Shown piece after piece: positions 53,090 through 61,911 of a stretch of 61,911 nucleotides of DNA. Numbering within the stretch: position 1 is the first letter of the stretch; each line of letters opens with the position of its first letter. A program made the position numbers and the translations under genes. The notes under the pieces were generated by a model that did not search any database, was not told where the DNA came from, and saw nothing but the letters and a program-made list of their open reading frames with translations. Source of the stretch: Gemmatimonadota bacterium (GTDB lineage Bacteria; Gemmatimonadota; Gemmatimonadetes; Gemmatimonadales; Gemmatimonadaceae). The DNA lies in contig CANHNQ010000003.1 in NCBI GenBank assembly GCA_947462095.1, positions 1 through 61,911 of the forward strand. Direction: 5' to 3'.

Positions 53090-54141
53090 GCCGCCACCGT
53101 TGCCGCCGCGGCGTGCGCCGACGTGCCGCTCGTGATGAGCGAATAATCCTGACGGCGCCGCGCCGGTGTGAATCCGGCATCGCGGATCAGCCGGTCGAGC
53201 TCGTCGACCGTCGTGCGGTGCGTCGTGTTCGCCGCGGACACGACGTTCTCTTCGATCATCAACGAGCCGAAATCGTTGCAGCCGTAGTTGAGGGCCATCT
53301 GCCCGACCTTCATGCCCATCGTCACCCAGCTCGATTGCAGATTCGGCACGTTATCCAGCACGATGCGCGCGAGGGCCACCGTGCGCAGGTAGGTGACCGC
53401 ATCGGTCTTAGGCATGTGCGACATGGACGGCGTGTTCTCGGGCTGCAAGGGCCAAGTGATGAACGCCGTGAACCCGCCCGTGCGCGCCTGCAACTCACGT
53501 ACGCGCTGCAGATGCTCAATACGCTCGGCGAGCGTCTCGCCGATGCCGTACATCATCGTCACCGAGGTCTTCATCCCCTCGTGGTGCGCCAGCTCCATGA
53601 TCTCGAGCCAGCGGTCAGCACCAGCCTTCTTGGGAGCCACGATATCACGAACGCGCTGCACGAGAATTTCGCCGCCGCCCCCGGGAATCGAATCGAGGCC
53701 GGCCGCCTTAAGCTCGCGAATCACATCCCGGGCGTCCATGCGGAACCGCGTGGCGAAAAAATCGACTTCGCTCGGCGAGAACCCGTGAATGTGGATCGGA
53801 TGATGCTGCTTGATGTAGCGCATCAAATCGAGATACCACTCGAACGGGATATACGGATTGTGCCCGCCCTGAATCAGGATCTGCACACCACCCAGCGCTT
53901 TCGTCTCCTCGATCTTCTCGCCGATCTGCTCGAAGGACAGGGTATACCCTTCCCCGTTCTTGGGACGACGATAAAAGGCGCAGAACCCGCAATCCGCGAC
54001 ACAAACGTTCGTGTAGTTGATGTTGCGGTCGACGATGTACGTGACAACGCCATGAGGATGCTTCGCCTGGCGCACGCGATCGGCTTCCATGCCGAGTTCG
54101 AGCAGCGGCGCGTTGGTATAGAAATCGAGGAGGTCACGCAT
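53086..54141 (-). CDS. mqnC: Cyclic dehypoxanthinyl futalosine synthase MqnC
   Basis: Radical-SAM enzyme that cyclises dehypoxanthine futalosine in the futalosine route to menaquinone. From ATG 54141 it is 351 residues with the canonical CX3CX2C in NVCVADCGFCAFYRRP. It also shows QILIQGGHNPYIPFEWYLDLM, IPGGGGEILVQRVRDIVAPKK, MMYGIGETLAERIEHL and NYGCNDFGSLMIEENVVSAA. GTG 54168 would add nine residues. It lies 39 bases downstream of mqnA. Confidence 0.94.
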   Translation of the reverse strand: MRDLLDFYTNAPLLELGMEADRVRQAKHPHGVVTYIVDRNINYTNVCVADCGFCAFYRRPKNGEGYTLSFEQIGEKIEETKALGGVQILIQGGHNPYIPFEWYLDLMRYIKQHHPIHIHGFSPSEVDFFATRFRMDARDVIRELKAAGLDSIPGGGGEILVQRVRDIVAPKKAGADRWLEIMELAHHEGMKTSVTMMYGIGETLAERIEHLQRVRELQARTGGFTAFITWPLQPENTPSMSHMPKTDAVTYLRTVALARIVLDNVPNLQSSWVTMGMKVGQMALNYGCNDFGSLMIEENVVSAANTTHRTTVDELDRLIRDAGFTPARRRQDYSLITSGTSAHAAAATVAA

Positions 54142-54180
54142 GGATGATTCTCTTGCAACCGGCAGCACACAGGAAGTCGA

Positions 54181-55029
54181 TCACGCGGCTGGCAGAAAGG
54201 CGAGCGTACCATCGGGTACGCGTCCAGCCAGAACGAGTCGACGAAAGAATTCAGTGAGCCCCGCGAGATGCGGGTACGACAGACGATAGTCCAATCCGGA
54301 GAAGTACTCGGCACAGGCTTCGCGTGACACGCCGGTGGCCAACGCAGCCTGCGCCGACAACTGATCGAGGTGCGCGAGTCCCCAATCGCGTGAGGCAATC
54401 AGCGAGGCATGGGCCGACAGAGCCGCATGTACCGGTGCACGACGCTGCGCGACCCACACCGCGAACACGAACGGCAAGCCGGTCCAGTCTTTCCAGACGC
54501 CGCCGAGATCCTCGCGAAACGGATAGCGAACCGCCCACGCCCCGCCGCGATTGGCCTGGTCGTAGAGCTTGAGCGCCGCGTCGCCGATCACGAGGCGCGC
54601 TTCATGCGGTTCCTCCTCGAATCGTGCGACGTCGGCGAGCTCCGCATTGCCCAGCACGAACTCGGGGCGGCAACGCCAGACGTTTTCGAACAGCAGCTCG
54701 AGCAGCGCCACCGACGTCATGGAGCTGCGACTCACGATGACCTTCTGTCCCCCCAGCTCGGCGGGAGGACGCTTGCTGAACAGCATGACACTCCGCACAG
54801 GCCCGTCGCTCGTAATGGCCAGCTCCGGGAGCAGCAAGTAGCGCGTGGCATCGCGCGCGTACTCGACCGCCGACACGACACTCACGTCGAGCTCACCGTC
54901 GGCCATCATCCGATTGAGGGCGGTCGGAATCCCGGTGATCAGACTGCCCTCCAGCGGCACGATGCCACGATCGATCGCGCCGTAGACGGGAAAGCAGTTG
55001 ATGTACGCGATGCGCCCGACGCGCAGCAT
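54181..55029 (-). CDS. mqnA: Chorismate dehydratase MqnA
   Basis: First committed step of the futalosine pathway, making 3-[(1-carboxyvinyl)oxy]benzoate from chorismate. The 282 residues have a periplasmic-binding-protein-like fold without a signal peptide: LRVGRIAYINCFPVYGAID at the N-terminus, PTALNRMMADGELDVSVVSAVEYAR, VIVSRSSMTSVALLELLF and LVIGDAALKLYD. It lies five bases after mqnE. Length is typical. Confidence 0.94.
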   Translation of the reverse strand: MLRVGRIAYINCFPVYGAIDRGIVPLEGSLITGIPTALNRMMADGELDVSVVSAVEYARDATRYLLLPELAITSDGPVRSVMLFSKRPPAELGGQKVIVSRSSMTSVALLELLFENVWRCRPEFVLGNAELADVARFEEEPHEARLVIGDAALKLYDQANRGGAWAVRYPFREDLGGVWKDWTGLPFVFAVWVAQRRAPVHAALSAHASLIASRDWGLAHLDQLSAQAALATGVSREACAEYFSGLDYRLSYPHLAGLTEFFRRLVLAGRVPDGTLAFLPAA

Positions 55030-55034
55030 ATCGT

Positions 55035-56231
55035 TCAGCCCACCGCGGCGGCGACAGGCTCGGGCGATCCGTCACTCGCGCCAGTGTCGTCAGGTTCGAA
55101 ATCGCGCAGCACGCGGTAGAACGAGTCACGCTCCGCCGGCAGCTTCCCCGCACCGCGGATGAGTCCGAGCAGTTGCGGCAACGTCATCCCCTGCGGGGTG
55201 TGTGCGCCCACCGCATGGTAGATCTTTTCGCGGACCACGGTACCCTCGATGTCGTTCACGCCGAAATGCAGAGAGATCTGCGACACGGGGGTCGACACCA
55301 TGATCCAGTGTGACTTGATGTGATCGAAGTTGTCGAGGAACAGCCGTCCGACCGCAAGATTGCGCAGGTCGTCAAAGCCGGTCGTCGCCGTCCCTTCGCG
55401 CCCAAGCGTTTTCCCGAGTTCGTTATCGTCGGGATGATACGCCAGCGGGATGTAGGCGAGGAAGCCGCCGGTCTCATCCTGCAGCTCACGCAGCATGTTG
55501 AGGTGCTGCATGCGATCCTCGAGCGACTCGACATGCCCGTACAGCATCGTGCAGTTGGAGCGGATGCCGAGCTTGTGCGCGGTGCGATGCACGTCGATGT
55601 AATCGGCCCCACCGAGCTTCTTATCCGCGATCACGTCGCGCACGGCGGCGCTGAACGTCTCAGCGCCACCGCCGGGGAGGGTATCGAGGCCGGCCTCGCG
55701 CAGGGCGATGAGGACGTCCTCCCGGCTCATCTTTTCGATCCGCGCGATATGGGCGATTTCAACGGCGGTGAGCGCCTTGATATGCACCTGCGGATGGCGC
55801 GCCTTGAGCGCGCGGAACATGGTCTGGTAGTACTCGAGACCAGCCTGCATATCGAGTCCACCGACGATGTGGAACTCGCGTGTGATCGAGCCATCGGCCC
55901 GATCGGACTCGGCGAGGACCTGATCGAGGGTGTAGCGATAGGCGCCCTCTTCCTTCGGCAACCGCGCATACCCGCAAAACACACACGTCTTGCGCAACAC
56001 GCAGACGTTCGTGGGATTGATGTGCTGATTGGACGCGAAGGTGACCCGATCGCCGTGACGGGCGCGGTTGGCCGCGTCGGCCATCGCACCGACACCGAGC
56101 AGATCCGGCGAACGGAACAGGGTGACACCATCGGCGACGGACAAGCGCTCGCCGGCGCGGAGCTTCTCCCCGATGGGGCGCAGCGCGGGATCGCGGAGTC
56201 GATCGAGGTCGAACGGGATAGACACAGGCAT
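55035..56231 (-). CDS. mqnE: Aminodeoxyfutalosine synthase MqnE
   Basis: Radical-SAM enzyme that joins the MqnA product to S-adenosylmethionine-derived adenosine, giving 6-amino-6-deoxyfutalosine. From ATG 56231 it is 398 residues. Features: INPTNVCVLRKTCVFCGYAR with cysteines at 77, 83 and 86, HIVGGLDMQAGLEYYQTMF, LPGGGAETFSAAVRDVIADKK, and NCTMLYGHVESLEDRMQHL. LHFGVNDIEGTVVREKIYHA closes the family pattern. The cysteine spacing is CX5CX2C, not CX3CX2C as in the neighbouring MqnC. TTG 56249 is an alternative start. Confidence 0.93.
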   Translation of the reverse strand: MPVSIPFDLDRLRDPALRPIGEKLRAGERLSVADGVTLFRSPDLLGVGAMADAANRARHGDRVTFASNQHINPTNVCVLRKTCVFCGYARLPKEEGAYRYTLDQVLAESDRADGSITREFHIVGGLDMQAGLEYYQTMFRALKARHPQVHIKALTAVEIAHIARIEKMSREDVLIALREAGLDTLPGGGAETFSAAVRDVIADKKLGGADYIDVHRTAHKLGIRSNCTMLYGHVESLEDRMQHLNMLRELQDETGGFLAYIPLAYHPDDNELGKTLGREGTATTGFDDLRNLAVGRLFLDNFDHIKSHWIMVSTPVSQISLHFGVNDIEGTVVREKIYHAVGAHTPQGMTLPQLLGLIRGAGKLPAERDSFYRVLRDFEPDDTGASDGSPEPVAAAVG

Positions 56232-56300
56232 CAGGGCGTACTCGGGCAAGTGCGCGAACCATTCGCGCAGGTCTTCACCTTGATGAACGCCCCGACGGGC

Positions 56301-57542
56301 CTAGTCGTGCCACCGTCGGAGTGCGATCGAGACGTTGTGACCACCGAACCCGGAGCTGTTGGAGATCGCGACATTCACGGTCCGCGCGCGTGGCGCATTC
56401 GGTGTGTAGTCGAGAACGCAATCGGGATCGGGCGTCGAATAGTTGATCGTGGGTGGAACCATGTTGTCGCGGATCGCCATGGCACAGGCAATGAACTCGA
56501 CCGAACCCGCCGCACCGAGCATATGGCCGGTGGCGGACTTGGTCGAGCTGACCGACAGCACATGGGCGTGATCTCCGAACACCGCCTGAATTCCCTTCGA
56601 CTCGTTGGGATCGTTGAGCGGCGTCGACGTGCCGTGCGCATTGACGTAATCCACATCGGTCGGGGCAAGGCCACCGTCGCTCAGGGCGCCGCGCATCGCG
56701 CGCTGGAGCCCTTCGTGCGCTTCCGGCTGCCCCGTGAGGTGATAGGCATCGCCCGTCGCGCGGTAACCGACGATCTCGCCGTAAATGCGGGCACCGCGGC
56801 GACGGGCATGCTCGAGTTCCTCGAGCACCACGACACCAGCCCCCTCGCCCATGACAAAGCCGTCGCGGTCTTTGTCGAACGGACGCGACGCCGTCGCCGG
56901 CGAATCGTTGCGCGTGGACAACGCCCCCATGTTGGCGAACCCGCCGATCGCCATCGGCGTCACGGCCGCCTCGGATCCACCGGCAAACATGACCTCCGCA
57001 TCGCCATACTGAATGATACGGAACGCATCACCGATCGCGTGCGCGCTGGACGCGCAGGCGGAGACGGTGGCATAGTTCGGACCCTTCGCCTGCAGTCGCA
57101 TGGACACGATGCCCGCGGCGATGTCGCCGATGAACATCGGGATGAAAAACGGCGAGATCTTGCCCGGCCCCAGCGTGCGATACACATCGTGCTGGTCTTC
57201 GAAGCTTCGAATGCCACCGATACCACTGCCGATGATCACTCCCATCGTTTCCGGGGCGATGGCCCCAGGAACGATGCCGGCGTCGGCCGCGGCCTGCACC
57301 GATGCCGCGACGGCATAGTGTGCGTAAACATCGGCGCGCTTGGCTTCCTTGCGATCCATGTACGAGAGCGGGTCAAACTGCTTGACCTCGCACGCGAATC
57401 GCACGGAATACTTCGCCGCGTCGAACTTCGTAATGTCAGCGCCCCCGGAGACGCCCGAGAGCAAAGACTGCCAGGTCGTCGCCACATCGTTGCCGACAGG
57501 CGTAACGGCACCAAGCCCCGTAACGACGACCCGCCGCCGCAT
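56301..57542 (-). CDS. fabF: 3-oxoacyl-ACP synthase II FabF
   Basis: Elongating condensing enzyme of fatty-acid synthesis. The 413 residues show the catalytic triad: Cys in SACASSAHAIGDAF near 165, His in VNAHGTSTPLNDPNE near 305, and His in TKSATGHMLGAAG near 342. The N-terminus is [19 protein letters not shown]. The ATG overlaps the acpP stop by one base. The order acpP-fabF matches E. coli. Confidence 0.97.
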   Translation of the reverse strand: MRRRVVVTGLGAVTPVGNDVATTWQSLLSGVSGGADITKFDAAKYSVRFACEVKQFDPLSYMDRKEAKRADVYAHYAVAASVQAAADAGIVPGAIAPETMGVIIGSGIGGIRSFEDQHDVYRTLGPGKISPFFIPMFIGDIAAGIVSMRLQAKGPNYATVSACASSAHAIGDAFRIIQYGDAEVMFAGGSEAAVTPMAIGGFANMGALSTRNDSPATASRPFDKDRDGFVMGEGAGVVVLEELEHARRRGARIYGEIVGYRATGDAYHLTGQPEAHEGLQRAMRGALSDGGLAPTDVDYVNAHGTSTPLNDPNESKGIQAVFGDHAHVLSVSSTKSATGHMLGAAGSVEFIACAMAIRDNMVPPTINYSTPDPDCVLDYTPNAPRARTVNVAISNSSGFGGHNVSIALRRWHD

Positions 57543-57781
57543 TAGCCCGCGACCTTGGCCTCAAGGTAGGACACCGCATCGCCGACGGTGCGGAGCTTCT
57601 CGGCATCTTCATCAGGGATGTCGATGTTGAACTCCTTCTCGAACTCCATCACCAGTTCGACGATGTCGAGCGAGTCGGCGCCGAGGTCTTCGATGAAGCT
57701 CGCCTCGGGCGTGAGCTTCTCGCGCTCCACTCCGAGCTCCTTTTCGATGATATCCTTGATCTTCGACGCGTGATCCGACAT
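57542..57781 (-). CDS. acpP: Acyl carrier protein
   Basis: 79-residue carrier of growing acyl chains; it also donates to LpxA, LpxD and PlsX. The phosphopantetheine Ser is residue 37 in [13 protein letters not shown]. Start ATG 57781 follows GAGGA with good spacing. The open frame continues upstream but is non-homologous. The 119 bases to fabG leave room for a separate acpP promoter, although I cannot pick one with confidence. Confidence 0.97.
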   Translation of the reverse strand: MSDHASKIKDIIEKELGVEREKLTPEASFIEDLGADSLDIVELVMEFEKEFNIDIPDEDAEKLRTVGDAVSYLEAKVAG

Positions 57782-57900
57782 AGGAACGATCCTCTGGGAT
57801 GTTGGAATAGTTGAGAGTGGGGAACTTAGCCATGCAACGGCTCCGCTGGGAGGGCTTGACGGCAAGAACCGCAAAGTCCGTCCCCGGGTGGCCGCCAAAC

Positions 57901-58659
57901 CTACATGACCATACCGCCGTCCACCACGAACACCTGACCGGTCACATAACTGGTCAGGTCTGAAGCGAGCACAGCCACCATGCTCGCAATGTCCTCGCCG
58001 CTGCCGAGGCGCTCAAGGGGAATCCCCGCACTGAGCGCGCTACGGGCTTCGGGGGTCATCGCCGCCGTCATGTCGGTGTCGATGAAGCCTGGAGCCACGA
58101 CGTTGGCCAGAATGTTCCGCGACGCCAGCTCCTTCGCGATCGACTTGGTCATGCCGATCAACCCCGCCTTGCTCGCCGCGTAGTTGGCCTGCCCCTTGTT
58201 GCCGATCAACCCGACGACACTGGCCACGTTGATGATCCGGCCATAGCGACGCTTCATCATGCCGCGTGACGCGGCACGGCAGGTGGCAAAGGCCCCACGC
58301 AGGTTCGCATTCATGACCGCGTCCCAGTCGTCGTCCTTCAGACGGATCAGCAGGTTGTCGCGCGTGAGCCCGGCGTTGTTCACCAGAATATCCAGCTGGC
58401 CGAAATCCTTCTCGACCGCCTCCACCAGTGCGATGGCCTGGGCCGTCTCGGACACGTCGGCGGCGTAGCCCCGCGTCTCGACTCCGGTGTGTTCGGCGAT
58501 CTCCTGCGCGGCGGCGTCAGCGCGGGCCTGATCGCGACCGGTCACCGCAACGCGCGCCCCAGCGGTCGCCAAGGTGGCAGCGATCGCGCGTCCGATCCCC
58601 CGGGTCGATCCGGTAACCAGGGCCACGCGCCCAGTCAGGTCGATGCGAAGTCCGCTCAT
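57901..58659 (-). CDS. fabG: 3-oxoacyl-ACP reductase FabG
   Basis: NADPH-dependent short-chain dehydrogenase of fatty-acid elongation. The 252 residues contain [36 protein letters not shown], the Ser in [17 protein letters not shown] and YxxxK in [15 protein letters not shown]. The C-terminus is [15 protein letters not shown]. It starts 31 bases after the fabD stop. The sequence is close to textbook FabG. Confidence 0.97.
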   Translation of the reverse strand: MSGLRIDLTGRVALVTGSTRGIGRAIAATLATAGARVAVTGRDQARADAAAQEIAEHTGVETRGYAADVSETAQAIALVEAVEKDFGQLDILVNNAGLTRDNLLIRLKDDDWDAVMNANLRGAFATCRAASRGMMKRRYGRIINVASVVGLIGNKGQANYAASKAGLIGMTKSIAKELASRNILANVVAPGFIDTDMTAAMTPEARSALSAGIPLERLGSGEDIASMVAVLASDLTSYVTGQVFVVDGGMVM

Positions 58660-58690
58660 GAGGCCGTCAGGGGATTCGAGTTCGCAAACA

Positions 58691-59638
58691 TTACGCGGAT
58701 TCGCCAGCGAGGACGAGCAACTTCTCGACCTCGGCGACGGTTCCGCACGAAAGAGTCTTCACGGTCGGCGCGAGGCGTCGCAACAGGCCGGTGAGCACCG
58801 CCCCGCTGCCGATCTCGACGAACGTCGCTTCGGGGTACTGCTCGACCAGCCGTCGGCTGACACTGGTCCACTGCACGGGCGCGGTCAGCTGCTGGACCAG
58901 CAGATCACACGCGACGCTGGCTGACGTGACTGGCGTCGCATTGACGTTCGCCACGACCGGCACGCGAGGGTCGCACCACGACTCCGATCGCAACGCGGCG
59001 CTGAGTCCCGCGACCGCAGGTTCCATGAGCGGGGAGTGGAACGCCCCGCTGACCGGCAGCGGCAGGCAGCGTTTGGCACCGGCCGCTTTGGCCAGCTCCA
59101 TCGCACGCTCGACACCGGCCACCTCTCCGGAAATCACGACCTGCTCGTCGCTGTTGTAGTTCGCCGGCACCACGAGACCACGCTCGCCACTGGCCTGCAC
59201 ACAAATGTCGTCGATGGACGTCGTCAGCACACCGAGAATCGCGGCCATGGCGCCCGGGCGTGCGAGCCCGTGCTCGTACATGAGCGTTCCGCGCCGGCGC
59301 ACAATGCGGGCGGCGGCCGCGACATCGATAGCCCCGGCGACATGGTACGCGGAGAACTCGCCGAGCGAGTGGCCGGCGGCGGCGCGCACCTGCGAACCGA
59401 TGGCGTGCTGCACGACCGCCCACACGGCGGCACTGTGCGCCAGCAACGCTGGCTGGGCGTTCAGCGTGCGCGTGAGCTCATCGGCCGGCCCTTCGAACGC
59501 CAGCGTCGAGAGCGGCGCATCGACGGCGTCGTCAACCGCCCGAAACACCTCACGGGCTGCAGGAAAGGCGTCGGAGAGATCCTTGCCCATGCCCACCTTC
59601 TGCGACCCCTGTCCGGGCAGCAGCAGCACGTATTCCAT
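58691..59638 (-). CDS. fabD: Malonyl-CoA--ACP transacylase FabD
   Basis: Loads malonyl groups onto ACP. From ATG 59638 it is 315 residues: LLLPGQGSQKVGMGKDL at the N-terminus, the nucleophile Ser in AAGHSLGEFSAYHVAG near 91, Arg in VRRRGTLMYE, and the catalytic His in PVSGAFHSPLMEPA near 200. ANYNSDEQVVISGEV is also typical. The upstream extension of the frame lies between fabH and fabD and is not conserved. Confidence 0.96.
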   Translation of the reverse strand: MEYVLLLPGQGSQKVGMGKDLSDAFPAAREVFRAVDDAVDAPLSTLAFEGPADELTRTLNAQPALLAHSAAVWAVVQHAIGSQVRAAAGHSLGEFSAYHVAGAIDVAAAARIVRRRGTLMYEHGLARPGAMAAILGVLTTSIDDICVQASGERGLVVPANYNSDEQVVISGEVAGVERAMELAKAAGAKRCLPLPVSGAFHSPLMEPAVAGLSAALRSESWCDPRVPVVANVNATPVTSASVACDLLVQQLTAPVQWTSVSRRLVEQYPEATFVEIGSGAVLTGLLRRLAPTVKTLSCGTVAEVEKLLVLAGESA

Positions 59639-59673
59639 GTCGTTCCGGATATCTGGTTCGAAGGGGCGAGTGC

Positions 59674-60672
59674 TCAGAAACGAGCGACCAGCGAGCCCCA
59701 AGTAAAGCCGGCGCCAAACGCCACGAACATCACCGTCGTTCCCTCCTTTACACGCCCTTGTTCGACGGCGTCGTTGAGCGCGATCGGAATCGACGCGGCG
59801 GAGGTGTTGCCGAAGCGATCGACATTCACGAAGACCTTGTCCATCGAGATGCCCGCATGCTTCGCCGTGGCCTCGATGATGCGCACGTTCGCCTGATGCG
59901 GAATCAGCAAGTCGACATCGGCGGCGGTGATACGCGCGCTGTCGAGCGCCCGATCGGTGGCTTCCGCCATGGAGCGGACGGCATGCTTGAACACCTCGCG
60001 ACCGGCCATGCGCACGTAGTGGCGCTTCTGCTCAAACACTTCGGGCGAGAACGGCTCCGCCCCGCCACCCGCTGGACGCCACAGCAGTTCGGTGAGTGCG
60101 CCATCGGATCGCATGAAGGACGACAGGACGCCCTTCGTGCCGCCCCGCTCCTTGTTCCGGCGCAGCACGGTCGCCCCGGCGCCATCCGCGAACAGGATGC
60201 AGGTGTTACGGTCGGTCCAATCCACGATGGTACTGAGCTTCTCGGCACCGATGACGAGGACGGTATCGGCCGAGCCACTGGCGATGAGCGACTCGCCCAT
60301 GATCGCGCCGTACAGCCAACCGGAGCAGGCCGCGGAAATGTCGAACGCCGCGGCCCGAGTGCACCCAAGCGCCGTCTGGATCTCCACCGCCGTGGACGGG
60401 AGCAGGTGGTCGGGCGACGCGGTGCCGAGGATGATGACGTCGATCTCACCAGGCTGCACGCCGGCGCGGGCCATCGCGATGCGCGATGCCTCGGCGGAGA
60501 GCGACGTGAGCGTCTCGCCGTCCTTCGCGATGTGACGCTGCTTGATGCCCGTGCGATCGACGATCCACTCATCGTTCGTCTCCAGCCCCATCGCCGCGAT
60601 ATCGGCATTCGTGACGATATTCTTCGGGACGGCATGACCCGTCCCGGCGATGTACGCGATCGGTCGCTTCAT
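59674..60672 (-). CDS. fabH: 3-oxoacyl-ACP synthase III FabH
   Basis: Initiating condensing enzyme that joins acyl-CoA and malonyl-ACP. From ATG 60672 it is 332 residues. Catalytic triad: Cys in FDISAACSGWLYGAI near 116, His in LIPHQANVRIIEA near 258, Asn in VDRFGNTSAASIP near 288. The N-terminus IAYIAGTGHAVPKNIVTN and the closing FGAGFTWGSLVARF fit the family. The ATG overlaps the plsX stop (ATGA). Confidence 0.96.
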   Translation of the reverse strand: MKRPIAYIAGTGHAVPKNIVTNADIAAMGLETNDEWIVDRTGIKQRHIAKDGETLTSLSAEASRIAMARAGVQPGEIDVIILGTASPDHLLPSTAVEIQTALGCTRAAAFDISAACSGWLYGAIMGESLIASGSADTVLVIGAEKLSTIVDWTDRNTCILFADGAGATVLRRNKERGGTKGVLSSFMRSDGALTELLWRPAGGGAEPFSPEVFEQKRHYVRMAGREVFKHAVRSMAEATDRALDSARITAADVDLLIPHQANVRIIEATAKHAGISMDKVFVNVDRFGNTSAASIPIALNDAVEQGRVKEGTTVMFVAFGAGFTWGSLVARF

Positions 60673-61703
60673 GCGGCGTTCCCGGACGTGGTTGGCATGG
60701 ATTCGGCAAGCCGGCGGCCGATCTCCTCGGTCATGCCGGACTCGTGCGCGCGGAGTGCCACCATGATCGCGTTCTCCATGGCGCGCGGCGAACTCTTGCC
60801 ATGCGAAATGATGCTGACGCCGCGGACGCCAAGAAGCGGCGCCCCGCCCTGTTCGTCGACATCGAGCTCCGTGAGGGACCGCGCAATTTCGCGGGCGTCG
60901 AGCCCCGCGACCTTCGCCACCATGCCGATCAGCATGGGCCCGATGCTCTCGTAAAACTTGAGCAGCACGTTGCCGGTGAACCCATCGCACACGACCACGT
61001 CGATGACACCGCGATCGCAGTGGCCGTTGGGAATGTCGCGTCCCTCCACGTTGCCGAGGAAGTTGAGCCCCGAGACGCGCAGCCGCTGATGCGCGTCCTT
61101 CACCGCCGCGTTGCCCTTTTCAGGCTCCTCGCCGACCGACAGCAGGCCGACCGCCGGATTGCTGCGCCCCAGCAGGGCGCGCGCGTACACGGTACCGATG
61201 CGCGCGAACTGGACCAGCTCCTCCGGTGAACAGTCCATGTTGGCGCCCGAATCGAGCACCAGAATGGGGTCGTTGGCCGTGGGGAAGATGGTGCCGATGG
61301 CCGGGCGCGTGAGCCCGGCGTGCAGCTTGAGGTGCACGAGTGACGCGGCCATCTGCGCGCCGGTGTTGCCCGCGGAGACGAAGCCGTGCGCGTGCCCCTC
61401 GGCGACGCGCTTGATCCCGACGACCATGGAGCTGTTGGTCTTGCCCCGCAGGGCCACGCTCGGCCGGTCGGTCATGGCGATCACCTCGGGGGCGTCGACG
61501 ATCGAAATTCGATCGCGGACATGCGCCAAGGAAGCGAAATCCCCGCGCAAGAGCGCGTTGAGTTCCGCCTCGATGACCGAGGTTTGCCCGACGAGTTCGA
61601 TGTGGTGCTGCGGGGGCAGCGCTCCAAGCGCTTGGAGTGCGCCGGCGATGGGGGCCCGGGGGGCAAGGTCTCCCCCCATGGCATCCACGGCAATGCACGC
61701 CAA
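60669..61703 (-). CDS. plsX: Phosphate acyltransferase PlsX
   Basis: Makes acyl phosphate from acyl-ACP, the donor for PlsY (encoded near 25.3 kb). The 344 residues have the family N-terminus CIAVDAMGGDLAPRAPIAGA. Further segments are MGDRPSVALRGKTNSSMVVGI with its first residue T in place of G, FVSAGNTGAQMAASLVHL, LDSGANMDCSPEELVQFA and VVCDGFTGNVLLKFYESIG. TTG 61703 is used as start: no ATG/GTG fits, and AGGAAG lies seven bases upstream. It follows rpmF by two bases. Confidence 0.95.
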   Translation of the reverse strand: MACIAVDAMGGDLAPRAPIAGALQALGALPPQHHIELVGQTSVIEAELNALLRGDFASLAHVRDRISIVDAPEVIAMTDRPSVALRGKTNSSMVVGIKRVAEGHAHGFVSAGNTGAQMAASLVHLKLHAGLTRPAIGTIFPTANDPILVLDSGANMDCSPEELVQFARIGTVYARALLGRSNPAVGLLSVGEEPEKGNAAVKDAHQRLRVSGLNFLGNVEGRDIPNGHCDRGVIDVVVCDGFTGNVLLKFYESIGPMLIGMVAKVAGLDAREIARSLTELDVDEQGGAPLLGVRGVSIISHGKSSPRAMENAIMVALRAHESGMTEEIGRRLAESMPTTSGNAA

Positions 61704-61705
61704 GC

Positions 61706-61888
61706 TTACGCTTCCTGCGCAGTTACCCGCTGCTCACCCGCATAAAACCCGCACTCGTTGCAAACGCGGTGCGGACGCTTCATGGTGCCGCACTGCGGGC
61801 ACGACTGAATGACGATGGCGGGCGCGACCTTGTGGGTGTTGCGGGCGCGCTTCCGCCGCTTAGATGTGCGGCGCTTCGGTACGGCCAT
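61706..61888 (-). CDS. rpmF: 50S ribosomal protein L32
   Basis: 60-residue ribosomal protein with the basic N-terminus MAVPKRRTSKRRKRARNTHK and a four-Cys zinc ribbon (C30, C33, C43, C46: CPQC and CNEC). It is the zinc-binding form of L32. It heads the rpmF-plsX-fab cluster, the same order as in E. coli. The remaining 23 bases of the window are upstream of it. Confidence 0.97.
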   Translation of the reverse strand: MAVPKRRTSKRRKRARNTHKVAPAIVIQSCPQCGTMKRPHRVCNECGFYAGEQRVTAQEA

Positions 61889-61911
61889 GGGACTCTGACC
61901 TGAACGTTCGA

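Overview
The window is a dense, GC-rich (judged by eye, not computed) chromosomal segment from a diderm, LPS-making bacterium. It holds about 60 protein genes, one tRNA and almost no non-coding space. The best lineage guess is Gemmatimonadota. This is an inference from a single-chain LpxC-FabZ enzyme, ClpC in a diderm, the futalosine menaquinone genes mqnA/C/E, the bacillithiol gene bshC and a bamA-skp-lpx order. I see no insertion sequence, prophage, integron, CRISPR array or rRNA operon.

Left part, + strand (1-31579). clpC is followed by an envelope block: bamA, skp/ompH, lpxD, lpxC-fabZ, lpxA, a Gfo/Idh/MocA oxidoreductase, lpxB, a DUF374 acyltransferase and lpxK. Then come gdhA, rlmH and a translationally coupled run bshC-murJ-uvrC-thrC, then a secreted TPR protein. 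A recognisable promoter at 22598-22626 starts a second train: a DUF512 radical-SAM protein, der, plsY, gpsA, a MerR-type regulator, surE, pcm, an unknown Ala/Pro-rich protein, acyP, apt, tRNA-Arg(CCT) and a membrane-anchored TPR protein. This ends at a strong intrinsic terminator (31664-31702).

Convergence zone (31703-32049). This is the only sizeable gene-free stretch. It is visibly richer in A+T than its surroundings and carries a good promoter followed by several hairpins, but no convincing gene.

Middle part, - strand (32050-49331, read right to left). A promoter upstream of kdsB starts a tightly packed series: kdsB, pyrG, kdsA, kdsC, kdsD (CMP-Kdo supply), lptC, an OstA/LptA-like lipoprotein, lptB with an unusual N-terminal extension, rpoN, then a membrane-glycan module (GtrB/CsbB-type GT2, GT4, UPF0104 flippase-like protein, YfhO-type GT-C protein, Dpm1-type GT2) and dapF. 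The glycan module has the parts list of a three-component extracytoplasmic glycosylation system placed inside an LPS supply and export operon. It is the most interesting candidate system here.

Right part. A TerC-family gene (+) diverges from kdsB and converges on a minus-strand group: mqnE, mqnA, mqnC, ispF, dedA, xerD and a pabA/trpG amidotransferase. Upstream of it lies the classical fatty-acid/phospholipid cluster rpmF-plsX-fabH-fabD-fabG-acpP-fabF. Together with plsY, gpsA, lpx, kds and lpt genes, the window encodes much of outer-membrane construction: acyl chains, phosphatidate, lipid A, Kdo, LPS export and OMP folding. lpxH/lpxI, waaA, msbA, lptD, lptFG, mqnB and mqnD are not in this window.
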